Source: an uncultured bacterium
GTDB lineage: Bacteria; Planctomycetota; UBA1135; GCA-002686595
Length of the DNA stretch: 64,000 nt
Assembly (NCBI GenBank): GCA_938075305.1
Contig: CALJGV010000008.1
Location: 178,850 to 242,849 of the forward strand
Direction of reading: 5' to 3'
The notes under the pieces are model-generated. The model saw only the letters and a program-made list of their open reading frames with translations, was not told the origin of the DNA and ran no database searches. The position numbers and the translations under genes were made by a program. The number at the start of each line of letters is the position of its first letter. Position 1 is the first letter of the stretch. Positions 1 to 7,902 of the stretch are shown piece after piece.

Positions 1-437
1 AGGGGGATGAGGCCCGAGGTCCAGTCCAGGCAGTGGATGACGTCGGGGGTGAACGCCAGGGGCCCGAAGCCCTCGAGCACGGCCCTCGCGAAGATGGAGT
101 AGCGACGCCAGTTGTCGAGGTAGGGCCCGTCCTCATCGCCGTACGGGTGCCTGTTCCGGTACAGGCTCTCGTGGTCGATCAGGTGGATCGTCAGGCCGTT
201 GATATAGCCGGTCCTGATCGTGATGGGGGTGCGCCCGGAGCCATCCCTGATCCGCAGGAGCGCGCTCTCCTCGAGCGGCCCCAGGGACTGGGTGTCGATG
301 TCCTTCGAGAAGGGGAGGAACACTCGCACCTCTGCTCCCAGACTCTGGAGCGTCCGGGGCAAGACTTCGGCGATCTCGGCGAGCTGGGTTCGCCGGACGA
401 GTGACTTGAGTTCGGGGGTCGCGAACGCGATCTTCAC
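1..437 (-). CDS. glgA: Glycogen synthase-like glycosyltransferase (GT5), N-terminal part, 3' end beyond window
   Basis: This reading frame is missing from the ORF track because it runs off the left edge; I translated it from the reverse strand. It starts at a GTG (437-435) and reads about 145 codons. The translation ends in DVIHCLDWTSGLIP, matching the DVIHCHDWQTGLIP signature of the Glyco_transf_5 catalytic domain, and contains an 'RYSIFARAVLE' helix typical of bacterial glycogen synthases. The family transfers glucose from ADP-glucose to growing glycogen in the cytoplasm. The start, MKIAFATPELKSLVRRTQLAEI, fits the N-terminal Rossmann strand, but the usual KTGGL nucleotide-sugar-binding motif is replaced by RRTQL, so the donor or the activity may differ. 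No convincing Shine-Dalgarno sequence precedes the GTG. Confidence 0.8.
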   Translation of the reverse strand, partial: MKIAFATPELKSLVRRTQLAEIAEVLPRTLQSLGAEVRVFLPFSKDIDTQSLGPLEESALLRIRDGSGRTPITIRTGYINGLTIHLIDHESLYRNRHPYGDEDGPYLDNWRRYSIFARAVLEGFGPLAFTPDVIHCLDWTSGLIP

Positions 438-528
438 GTCCGGAGGGGGCGTGGGTCGTAGCGAGTGGGCGAGGGCGTAAAGCTGTTGCCTGACGGCCGT
501 TGCGTATGCCCCAACAGGGTAGTCCGCA

Positions 529-560
529 GGCCCCCTGAGGCCCTAGGCTCCCAGGGGGCC
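529..560 (-). terminator. Hairpin downstream of the M48 protease gene
   Basis: GGCCCCCTG (529-537) pairs perfectly with CAGGGGGCC (552-560) around a 14-nt loop. It lies 36 bp past the stop of the minus-strand M48 gene and upstream of glgA. There is no U-tract, so it may be a rho-independent-like terminator or only a stable stem. Confidence 0.4.
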
Positions 561-595
561 TGCTGCCGTAAGTCGCGTGCGCTTCGTCGCTTGGG

Positions 596-1393
596 TTATC
601 TTGATCCCAGCGATTGCTCGTAGGCTTCGATCGCAGCGGGCAGCGCCTCGCGGATCCGCTCGATGCGGCGCTCGTCGGAGGGGTGGGTCGAGAAGAGCTC
701 GAACGGGGCAGCGCCGGAGGCCGAGCTCATTCGCTCCCAGAATCCGACCGCGGCCCGAGGGTCGTAGCCAGCGTGCGCCATGTACATCAGGCCGCGGGTA
801 TCGGCCTCGATCTCGGCGTCGCGTCCGAAGGGGAGGCTCACCAGCAGGTGCGCGGCGTCCGACGCCAGGGCCTCGGTCTGCTGTCGCGTGTCGGCGTCCT
901 CGGTGTAGGCCTCGGCCCCGGCCTCGATGAGTTGGGTGAGGAGATCCTGCCGGGTCATCCGCTCCGTTCCGTGGCGGAGGGTGGCGTGGGCGATCTCATG
1001 GCTCATCACCACGGCGAGGCCCGTCTCGTCCCCGGCGATGGGGAGGATTCCGGTGAAGACGGCCATCTTGCCGCCGGGCAGGCACCACGCGTTGACCACC
1101 TCATCCTGTTCGACGAGGCGGACCTCCCAGTCGAACTGATTCGCCACCCCGGGGTCGAGCTCGCGAGCGGCCGCCACAAGGCGCTGCGTCAATCGATTCA
1201 CCATGCGGTGGTCCGCGCCAGTCTGGACCACGGTCTCGCCCGCCAGGAGCTCGGGGTAGGCCTCGGCCCCCAGGGCAGCGTCATCGCTGACCTGATAGTG
1301 GTTCAGGTTGCCCAGGATGCCGCAGGCCGGCACGAGGGTGAGGGCGAGGGCCGCGGCGGAGGTCTTGACGGCGAGGCGGGCGAGCGGATTCAT
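596..1393 (-). CDS. M48 family metallopeptidase, predicted lipoprotein
   Basis: The ORF track extends this frame to 525 residues, but the real start is the ATG at 1393, which opens a lipoprotein signal peptide (MNPLARLAVKTS...LTLVPACG). That gives 265 residues. The zinc motif HEIAH (in SHEIAHATLRHG) marks an M48 gluzincin, and a downstream 'EIEADTRGLMYM' supplies the third zinc-ligand glutamate. M48 lipoproteins of the LoiP/BepA/Oma1 type are periplasmic proteases for envelope quality control. It is divergent from gpmI with a 114-bp shared upstream region. Family identity is clear; substrate is unknown. Confidence 0.88.
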   Translation of the reverse strand: MNPLARLAVKTSAAALALTLVPACGILGNLNHYQVSDDAALGAEAYPELLAGETVVQTGADHRMVNRLTQRLVAAARELDPGVANQFDWEVRLVEQDEVVNAWCLPGGKMAVFTGILPIAGDETGLAVVMSHEIAHATLRHGTERMTRQDLLTQLIEAGAEAYTEDADTRQQTEALASDAAHLLVSLPFGRDAEIEADTRGLMYMAHAGYDPRAAVGFWERMSSASGAAPFELFSTHPSDERRIERIREALPAAIEAYEQSLGSR

Positions 1394-1420
1394 GGGCCTG
1401 AGTCGAGGGCGCGGATGACG

Positions 1421-1453
1421 GGAGCCTTTGAGGACGCCAATATAGCAGGCTCC
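1421..1453. promoter_or_regulatory. Inverted repeat in the M48/gpmI divergent promoter region
   Basis: GGAGCCT (1421-1427) and AGGCTCC (1447-1453) form a 7-bp inverted repeat with a 19-bp spacer. An AT-rich CAATATAGC lies inside it in an otherwise GC-rich stretch and could be a -10 element for the minus-strand gene. Function is inferred only from position. Confidence 0.3.
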
Positions 1454-1507
1454 AGGGCGCCCACCGTAGGGCGCCCCGTACCCGGCCCCCCACATCGACC
1501 ACGCCCA

Positions 1508-3046
1508 ATGACCCGCAAGCCGATCGTCCTCCTCGTCCTCGATGGTTGGGGGCAGCGCAAGGAGACAGAGTCCAACGCGATCGCGGAGGGTGCTCCCTAC
1601 TTCCAGCAGCTCCTGGCGGAGCACCCGAACACCCTGTTGACCGCCTGCGGATCCGAGGTCGGCCTGCCGCTCGGGGTGATGGGGAACAGCGAAGTTGGAC
1701 ACACCAACCTCGGCGCAGGGCGGGTCGTTTACCAGGACGTCAGCCGCATCGACAAGTCGATCGAAGCGGGCGAGTTCGCGCGCAACGCGACATTCTGTGA
1801 GCTCATGGACGAGGTCCGGTCGACGGGGAAGAAGCTCCACCTCGTGGGGCTGGTGAGCGACGGCAAGGTCCACTCCAGCGATCATCACCTCCGGACGCTC
1901 CTCAACATGGCGGCCGCCCAGGGCCTCGGCGCCGACCAGGTCATGGTGCACGCCATCACAGACGGTCGTGACACGCCGCCGCGGTCGGGGGCGGGCTTCC
2001 TCGAGGCGCTCGAGTCGGCGTGCGAGTCGGCGGGCGTCGGTCGTATCGCGACGGTCATCGGCCGCTACCACGCGATGGACAGGGACAAGCGGTGGGAGCG
2101 GGTCGAGCGCGCGTACCGGCTCCTGGTGGGCGGAGAGGGGGAGCGCTTCGACTCGGCCCTCGCGGCGATCCATGCCTCGTACGAGGCTGGTGTCACCGAC
2201 GAGTTCGTGGAGCCTTGCGTCATCGGTGCGGAGGGTTCAGGGCGTATCGAGGACGGGGACGGCGTGCTGCTCTTCAACTACCGGGCAGATCGGATGCGAG
2301 AGATCACGGACGCGCTGGTGCAGGAGGGGTTCAGCGGCTTCGAGCGCAGGCCCGGAGCGCCCGCTGTCCGCGCGGCGTCGATGACTCAGTACCGAGACGA
2401 CATCGACATCCCCATCGCGTTCCCTCCGATCGATTTGAGCGGGATCTTCCCCGAGCTGGTGAGCGCCGCGGGGCTCCGTCAGGAGCGCATCGCCGAGACG
2501 GAGAAGTACGCGCACGTGACCTACTTCTTCTCGGGAGGCCGGGAGGCGCCGTACGAGGGGGAGACGCGGACGCTCGTCCAGAGCCCGAAGGTCGCGACCT
2601 ATGACCTCGCCCCTCAGATGAGCGCGCGGGAGGTCACGGATGCCATCCTCGCGAGCCTCTCGAAGGGGGAGACGGACGTGTACATCGTCAACTTCGCCAA
2701 CGCCGACATGGTGGGGCACACGGGGATCTACGAGGCGGCGCTGAAGGCGGTGGAGACCGTGGACGGCTGCCTGAAGCAGATCGTGCCGGCGGTCCTCGCG
2801 AAGGGGGGGAGCGTCGCGATCACCGCGGACCACGGGAACTCCGAGCAGCTGTGGGACCCCGCTTCGGATCAACCCCACACGGCGCACACCCTGAACAAGG
2901 TTCCGTTCGTGGTCATTGGAGACGGGCTCAAGGGAGCGAGGATGAGGGAGCACGGGGTGCTCGCAGACGTGGCGCCGACGCTGCTCGAGATCATGGGAGT
3001 GGAGAAGCACGCCCAGATGGACGGCACGTCGTTGGTCCTGGGTTAG
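1508..3046 (+). CDS. gpmI: 2,3-bisphosphoglycerate-independent phosphoglycerate mutase
   Basis: Interconverts 3- and 2-phosphoglycerate in glycolysis and gluconeogenesis, using two Mn ions and a phosphoserine intermediate. The start is the ATG at 1508 (MTRKPIVLLVLDGWG), giving 512 residues, the usual length; the upstream 300 codons in the ORF track are shadow sequence. Visible signatures are the metal-binding LVLDGWG, the catalytic serine in GNSEVGHTNLGAG, ITDGRDTPP, ANADMVGHTG and ITADHGNSEQ. It appears monocistronic. Nothing unusual was seen. Confidence 0.97.
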   Translation: MTRKPIVLLVLDGWGQRKETESNAIAEGAPYFQQLLAEHPNTLLTACGSEVGLPLGVMGNSEVGHTNLGAGRVVYQDVSRIDKSIEAGEFARNATFCELMDEVRSTGKKLHLVGLVSDGKVHSSDHHLRTLLNMAAAQGLGADQVMVHAITDGRDTPPRSGAGFLEALESACESAGVGRIATVIGRYHAMDRDKRWERVERAYRLLVGGEGERFDSALAAIHASYEAGVTDEFVEPCVIGAEGSGRIEDGDGVLLFNYRADRMREITDALVQEGFSGFERRPGAPAVRAASMTQYRDDIDIPIAFPPIDLSGIFPELVSAAGLRQERIAETEKYAHVTYFFSGGREAPYEGETRTLVQSPKVATYDLAPQMSAREVTDAILASLSKGETDVYIVNFANADMVGHTGIYEAALKAVETVDGCLKQIVPAVLAKGGSVAITADHGNSEQLWDPASDQPHTAHTLNKVPFVVIGDGLKGARMREHGVLADVAPTLLEIMGVEKHAQMDGTSLVLG

Positions 3047-3245
3047 CGTCGCCGCGGGTAGGGGGATCCCTAGGGTGTCTCGCTTTGGGTGTCACTGAAA
3101 GGGGCTTGAGCGCGCCCAAAGGCGGGTTCTCCGGGCGTCTTCCAGGAGGTTGGTATCCTCTCCCAGCTTCTCGACCTCCTCTCCCGCGGCCGCCGCGGGT
3201 GCGTTCCGGTCAGTTTTTGCCAACCCGGAACCGAGCACCTTTCGA

Positions 3246-4718
3246 ATGTCTCTTATTCCTCTCCTCCGAGCAACTCGCTTCGCGTTGCCGCTCGGCCTGG
3301 TGATGATGGCCTCGCAGAGCGCCGTCCACGCCTCGCCACAGGCGCTCTCACGGCTGTTCGTGCCGCCGACGCCCGATGAGATCCAGGACGTCCGTGACGA
3401 CTGGGCGAGCCGTTCGATCGATATCGACGGCTTCCAGCTGGAAGCGACCGGCCTCGGTCCGTCGAACGCCGAGGTGCACATCATCAGCCACTTGTCGGAG
3501 GGCGAGAGGCACTACGCCGCGGTTCGCTTCCCGCAGGACTACCAGCCGGGTCAGCCGCACGCCGCGCTGATCCTCTGCCATGGCGGCCTCGTTGGCGTCT
3601 CGGTGGAAGAAGCATCGAACCTCCTCTCGACCTTCCCGGGTCAGTGCGTGGACGACGACTACTTCATCCTGATGCCGTCGTTCCGCGGAGAGATCCTCGC
3701 GAGCTCCTTCGCGGGCACCTTCATCTCCGGCGGGCAACCGAGCTACGCGGACCGGGACGTGGACGATGTGCGCTCCATGCTCTCGACGCTCCTCGTCGAG
3801 TACCCCGACATTGACGACGCGCGAGTCGCGGCGTGGGGGATCAGCCGCGGCGCGGCCACGGCGATGCTCCTCAAGGTGAGGGACCCGAGGATCCGCCGGG
3901 TCGTGAACATGTTCGGCTTCACCGACCTGAGCCTTCCGAGCGTTCAGACCGAGGCGGCCAACATCGTCAACAACGGTGCGCCGCCCGAGGGAATCGGGCG
4001 CGTCATCTACGAGACCGCGATCGAGCCGTGGCTCAACGGCACCCTCACGCTCGAGGAGGCGCGCCTCTCGTGGCTCCGCCGCTCGCCCGCCTGGTTCCCC
4101 GACGGCCTCGGACCGATTCAAGTGCACCACGGCCTGCAGGACCTCTCGGTGGAGCCGGCCCACTCGGTCCTCCTGCTCGACCGGCTTTCTGCGCTCGGGC
4201 TGCCGGCGGGAGAGGTGGAGGCCTACCTCTATCCGAATGGCTCGCACGGGCTGAACTCGCTGGTCGGGCAAGGGCCGCGCGTCGAGGGCTTCCTCTGCGA
4301 CCTGCAGCTAGGACCGAGCGGCTACTGCGGCCCCATGACCTCCAGCGTGGCCGGCAGCATCGCGTCGGCGGACTATCGCGGCTCAGCGTCGATGACCCAG
4401 AACAACCTGTCGTTCGTGGTGAACAACGCCCCGGCGGGTTCCGCCGGGATGGTGTTCCTGGCCTCTTCGAGCGCGTACTTCCCGAGCGGAGGCGGCTTCG
4501 TCTGCGTTGGTAACGGAGCGCTCAGGGTCGGATTTGGCGCGGTCGACGCCGCGGGTATGTTCGAGCTTCCGATCGACCTCCGGCCCCAGAACCCGGCCTT
4601 CGCGAGCATCCTGAGGCCGGGGGTGAGTGCTCACCTCCAGCTGGTCTACCGAGACATCGGGAACGGCAGTGGGAACTGGAACTTCTCCAACGGGTTGGTC
4701 GTTCCGCTCCTTCCCTGA
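3246..4718 (+). CDS. Secreted alpha/beta hydrolase with C-terminal beta-rich domain
   Basis: The preferred start is the ATG at 3246 (MSLIPLLRATRFALPLGLVMMAS...), which opens a signal peptide; the longer ORF adds a low-complexity stretch. The mature protein has an alpha/beta-hydrolase fold of prolyl-oligopeptidase/dienelactone-hydrolase type: oxyanion region LILCHGG, nucleophile elbow GISRGA near residue 200, acid in HHGLQDLS and histidine in PNGSHGLNS. About 130 residues follow, ending LVYRDIGN...NFSNGL. From memory, comparable C-terminal modules end many secreted proteins of some planctomycete lineages. The substrate is unknown; ester or peptide bonds are both possible. Confidence 0.75.
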   Translation: MSLIPLLRATRFALPLGLVMMASQSAVHASPQALSRLFVPPTPDEIQDVRDDWASRSIDIDGFQLEATGLGPSNAEVHIISHLSEGERHYAAVRFPQDYQPGQPHAALILCHGGLVGVSVEEASNLLSTFPGQCVDDDYFILMPSFRGEILASSFAGTFISGGQPSYADRDVDDVRSMLSTLLVEYPDIDDARVAAWGISRGAATAMLLKVRDPRIRRVVNMFGFTDLSLPSVQTEAANIVNNGAPPEGIGRVIYETAIEPWLNGTLTLEEARLSWLRRSPAWFPDGLGPIQVHHGLQDLSVEPAHSVLLLDRLSALGLPAGEVEAYLYPNGSHGLNSLVGQGPRVEGFLCDLQLGPSGYCGPMTSSVAGSIASADYRGSASMTQNNLSFVVNNAPAGSAGMVFLASSSAYFPSGGGFVCVGNGALRVGFGAVDAAGMFELPIDLRPQNPAFASILRPGVSAHLQLVYRDIGNGSGNWNFSNGLVVPLLP

Positions 4719-4739
4719 GCCCGCGTGCCGCGCTCAGGG
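4713..4739. terminator. Bidirectional hairpin between convergent genes
   Basis: CCCTGAGC (4713-4720) and GCTCAGGG (4732-4739) form a perfect 8-bp stem with an 11-nt loop. It includes the stop codon of the hydrolase and sits just before the stop of the convergent DUF218 gene. Confidence 0.5.
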
Positions 4740-4749
4740 CGCAGAGAGA

Positions 4750-5505
4750 TCACCGGGAGAGCCGGTACCAGATCATGCCGGCGTACTCGTGGAGCGCCCA
4801 GCATGAGTCCCGCATGGTCTTGCCCCGCGGGATCAGCCCCTCGATGGTCCGGCTCGGGGCCGTGTGAGCTCCCGTGGGCGCGGCTAGCACGTTGACGCCC
4901 TCCTGCTCGAAGGCCTGTACCGCCCTCGGCATGTGCCAGGCGTTGGTCACGAGCGCGGCCTTCGCGTAGCCGCGCCGATCCATCAGCCGAGCCACTCCGA
5001 GTGCATTGCCCCGGGTGGTCTTCGCGGCGTCCTCGGTCCAGGTGACGTCGACGCCGAGTTCGCCCTCGACGTAGTCGCGGAGGACGTGGCTCACCGGTCG
5101 GCGGTCGGGCCGCAGCACGCCGCCTGTCACGACCAACGGGAGCCCGGTGCGCCGGGCTAGGTTCGCTCCGTAGCGGCAACGGATCTGGCTCAGGGCGCCG
5201 GGCTGATCCGGTCCGTACTCGGGAGGGTCGCAGTCCACGTCGCCCGCGAGCACCACGATCACATCCGCGTCGATCCTCTCCGCTGAAGGGTCGATGTTCG
5301 GGTAGGTCTGAAGGCCGTCCAGCAGCCAGAACGAGACGATGGGGAGCGTGAGCGCGACGGTCAGCAGCGCCCCGGTTGCGGCGAGGCCGGTCGCCAGCCG
5401 TCGGAGGAGGGGACGCCGCGCCCGCCAGCGGATCGCCAACCCGACGAGCACCGCCAGGTAGAGCCCGGAGGGCGGCATGAGCATGTTCTCCAACAACCAC
5501 TTCAC
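4750..5505 (-). CDS. YdcF/ElyC-like DUF218 membrane protein
   Basis: A 251-residue protein with two N-terminal transmembrane segments (about residues 12-30 and 38-60) followed by a DUF218 domain. Domain landmarks are DVIVVLAGDVD, GLPLVVTGG, 'TRGNALGVARLM' and 'ALVTNAWHMPRAVQAFE'. The last corresponds to the conserved 'LVTsa.HmpRA' block of the SanA/YdcF/ElyC family. Family members act at the inner membrane in envelope homeostasis and, for ElyC, in peptidoglycan or undecaprenyl-carrier metabolism; the biochemical reaction is not established. The ATG at 5505 fits the membrane topology. It appears to be a single-gene unit. Confidence 0.82.
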   Translation of the reverse strand: MKWLLENMLMPPSGLYLAVLVGLAIRWRARRPLLRRLATGLAATGALLTVALTLPIVSFWLLDGLQTYPNIDPSAERIDADVIVVLAGDVDCDPPEYGPDQPGALSQIRCRYGANLARRTGLPLVVTGGVLRPDRRPVSHVLRDYVEGELGVDVTWTEDAAKTTRGNALGVARLMDRRGYAKAALVTNAWHMPRAVQAFEQEGVNVLAAPTGAHTAPSRTIEGLIPRGKTMRDSCWALHEYAGMIWYRLSR

Positions 5506-5586
5506 ACCACCGAGGATCGGATGTCCGGCGGGCGTACGCCCTCCCTGATCGGAGGAAAATCCTCTGAGCCGCCGGAGCGGGACAGA

Positions 5587-5862
5587 TCAGAAGAAGGTGG
5601 CGCGCTGTTCCCTGCGGAGCCCGTCACGCTCCTCCGGGCTCGCCACGAGCGAGACCGCGGCCTGGTCGCTGGCGCCGAGGCGCTCGAAGTTACTCCGGGC
5701 GGCGCGCAGGGTGATGTGGTTCAGGGGCGAGACCTCGTCCAGGGCCTCGAGCCCCTTGCCGTCATCCTCCCAGTAACAGACGGGGCAGACCTCGTGGCTC
5801 CCGCGGCCACTGAGGGTGAAGTAGTCGCAGCAGGGGCACTGCGCCGACCCCTCCGGAATCAC
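5587..5862 (-). CDS. CPCC-family cysteine-rich small protein
   Basis: A 91-residue protein with CPCCDYFTL near the N-terminus and CPVCYWEDDG about 20 residues later, matching the CPCC cysteine-rich family (a predicted zinc ribbon of unknown function). The GTG start at 5862 overlaps the TGA of the upstream sulfotransferase (GTGA), so the two are likely translationally coupled. A conserved 'SPLNHITLRAARSNFERLGA' stretch agrees with the usual 'N..tL.eaR.Ny...G' part of the family. Role unknown. Confidence 0.82.
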   Translation of the reverse strand: MIPEGSAQCPCCDYFTLSGRGSHEVCPVCYWEDDGKGLEALDEVSPLNHITLRAARSNFERLGASDQAAVSLVASPEERDGLRREQRATFF

Positions 5863-7289
5863 TGTTCGCCCCCTTCCGCGACCTTGATCCCGTTCGCCTC
5901 GAAGGCGCGGATGAGTGGCTGGAGGTGGGGCTCGTAGGGCCTCCAGCGCTCGACCGAGGTGGCGTAGATGGGCTGCCGTACCTGGGTCGCGCTCGCCGTC
6001 TGGACGGCCCGCTCGGTCTCGTGGAACGAGAGGCAGGCGTCGTCCCAGGGGAGGCCCACGAACTCCACGATCTTCCGCGCCGTCCCTTCGAGGTCATGGA
6101 CGAGGTCCTCGTAGTCGATCTGGAGGATCGACCCGGGCATGACGGACTCCCAGTGGTCACAGAGCCTGCGGGTGAGGGCGTAGGCCGAGGCGATCTCGTT
6201 GAAGTCGTAGGCGTAGGGAATCGTGGAGGTGAAGAGCGTGCGGAAGATGCCGAACCCGTTGTCCATCGGGGCGCGGCGCACGTGGATGAACCGCGCGCCG
6301 GGCAGGGCGCGGCGCACGAGGCCCACCTGCAGGAAGTTCGTCAGGAACTTGTCGACGACCACCTCGGCGTCCGGGGCGAGCCGCTTCAGCTCTGCCGCGT
6401 ACCGCTCCCCGATGGCCGCGAGCTCGGCGTCAGGGAGGGCCGCGGCCGTCGCGACGCGCTGGCTCGGCTCGCCCGTGATCCGACCGATCGCCATGGGGAG
6501 CGCTGGCGTCTCGCCGACGCCCTCGGCGTCGGGGTGGCTGGCGAGGATCTGCTCCACGAGGGTGGAGCCGGAGCGCGGCATCCCGCAGACGAGGACCGGG
6601 CGCATGGCCGGGGCACCGGCGGCGGGGGCGAGGCTGGCGTGGGCCGCGTCGTAGCATCGAATGGACTCGTCGACGAGGACCTCCAGCTCCCTCGGCTGGT
6701 ACTTCATCAGGGACCGACGCAGGCGATTGCCGCGCTCGAAGCAGACGAAGGCCCGCTCGTGCTCGTCGACCTCATCGAGCGCCCGCCCGAGGGCGAAGTA
6801 CAGCCCCACCCGCGTCTGGTCGCCCGGCGGGAGCCGGTCGAGGAGGGCCTCGGCCGCCGCCAGGTCGGGGTCGTTGGGGTCGTCATAGGACTTGAGCCCC
6901 ATCAGGTTCCGCATGGCGTCCCCGCTGTTGGGGTTGAGCTCGGCAGCCCTCCGGAACTCCGACGCGGCCTCCTCCATCTGCCCCTGGAACTTCAGCACGG
7001 TCCCGAGGTTGTTGGCGGTGGCGGCGTGCTCGGGGTTGGCGGCCTTCGAGGCCCGGGCGGCCTTCTCGGCGTCGTCGAGGCGCCCCTGGCGCTGAATCGC
7101 GGCCACGAGATTCGCCATCAGCCGCGGCTCCCTGCCGTGGGTGGAGACCGCCTTGCGGAGGAGCTGCTCGGCCTTGGCCAGATGCCCTTGCTGCAGCTTC
7201 TCGTGCGCGGCCTTGAGGTCGGCTTCCAGCTTCGAAGCCGCTCCCGCGCGGCCGGTCGGACTCGTCTTCCTGGCGTTCTTCTTGCTCAT
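5859..7289 (-). CDS. TPR-domain sulfotransferase family protein
   Basis: A 476-residue cytoplasmic protein. An alanine/lysine-rich start precedes several TPR-like helical pairs (about residues 30-145), followed by a sulfotransferase domain. The 5'-phosphosulfate loop is GMPRSGSTLVEQIL near residue 233. The second nucleotide-contacting block is ARFIHVRRAPMDNGFGIF, and 'DYEDLVHDLEGTARKIVEFVGL' matches the C-terminal part of Sulfotransfer_3 domains. The family transfers sulfate from PAPS to peptides or glycans; TPR fusions are common in planctomycetes and proteobacteria. The start ATG at 7289 gives a plausible N-terminus. It overlaps the CPCC gene by 4 bases. The acceptor is unknown. Confidence 0.87.
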   Translation of the reverse strand: MSKKNARKTSPTGRAGAASKLEADLKAAHEKLQQGHLAKAEQLLRKAVSTHGREPRLMANLVAAIQRQGRLDDAEKAARASKAANPEHAATANNLGTVLKFQGQMEEAASEFRRAAELNPNSGDAMRNLMGLKSYDDPNDPDLAAAEALLDRLPPGDQTRVGLYFALGRALDEVDEHERAFVCFERGNRLRRSLMKYQPRELEVLVDESIRCYDAAHASLAPAAGAPAMRPVLVCGMPRSGSTLVEQILASHPDAEGVGETPALPMAIGRITGEPSQRVATAAALPDAELAAIGERYAAELKRLAPDAEVVVDKFLTNFLQVGLVRRALPGARFIHVRRAPMDNGFGIFRTLFTSTIPYAYDFNEIASAYALTRRLCDHWESVMPGSILQIDYEDLVHDLEGTARKIVEFVGLPWDDACLSFHETERAVQTASATQVRQPIYATSVERWRPYEPHLQPLIRAFEANGIKVAEGGEQ

Positions 7290-7352
7290 CGCGAGCAGAC
7301 CCTATCACGGCGGGGTGGGGTGACCCAGGGAGCGCTCGCGCCCGTGAAGCGG

Positions 7353-7865
7353 TCAGCGTGGGACGCCGAGGTCCTCGACGGGGCTGGCGTGGGTCACCTG
7401 GACGAGGGCGCCCGGCCGCAGCTCCAGCTGCAACCCGCGCTGTCCGGCGCTGACCAGGATGGTCTCGAGGCCCATGGCCGATCGGTCCAGGAAGGTCGGG
7501 AGCGCCCGGAGCTGCCCGAAGGGGCTGATCCCGCCGGTCACGTATCCGGAGATTCGCTCCGCATCGGCGGGCTCCATCATCCGTGCGCGCTTTCCTCCTG
7601 CTGCCGCGGCGAGCCGCTTCAGGGAGAGGCTCCCTGCCGTGGGGACCACCGCGCAGTAGGGCGCCCCGTCCACCTCGGCGAGGAGGGTCTTGAAGACGAC
7701 GGTGGGAGCCAGGCCGAGCTGGGCGGCGACAGCCTCCCCGACGGATCCCTCGGTGGGGCCGTGACCAAGGTCATAGGCGTGGAGCTGGAACGCGATCCCC
7801 GCGCGCTCCAGGGCCACCGTGGCGCGCGTTCCGCCGCCCCGTTCCTGCTTCCTCTTCCTTGCCAC
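7353..7865 (-). CDS. ybaK: YbaK/EbsC-family aminoacyl-tRNA deacylase
   Basis: A 170-residue single-domain protein. YbaK hydrolyses mischarged Cys-tRNA(Pro) in trans. Landmarks are an early 'HAYDLGHGP', then VFKTLLAEVDG with the conserved lysine, a central 'KRARMMEP', and YVTGGISPFGQ, matching the family's 'GY..GG.sPfG' signature. The start is the GTG at 7865, with a weak purine stretch upstream. It is divergent from the MORN/CAP gene with only 37 bp between them, so both promoters must be very short or overlap. Confidence 0.9.
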   Translation of the reverse strand: MARKRKQERGGGTRATVALERAGIAFQLHAYDLGHGPTEGSVGEAVAAQLGLAPTVVFKTLLAEVDGAPYCAVVPTAGSLSLKRLAAAAGGKRARMMEPADAERISGYVTGGISPFGQLRALPTFLDRSAMGLETILVSAGQRGLQLELRPGALVQVTHASPVEDLGVPR

Positions 7866-7902
7866 CTCGTCCGTATCTCCAGGCGCAGGGTACCCTCTCG
7901 TG

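Noticed and set aside
33-404. 123-residue plus-strand ORF at the left edge
   Set aside because: Shadow of the minus-strand glycogen synthase frame, which the track missed because it leaves the window.
614-1507. N-terminal extension of gpmI in the ORF track
   Set aside because: This part is antisense to the M48 gene; gpmI begins at the ATG at 1508 with its metal-binding LVLDGWG motif.
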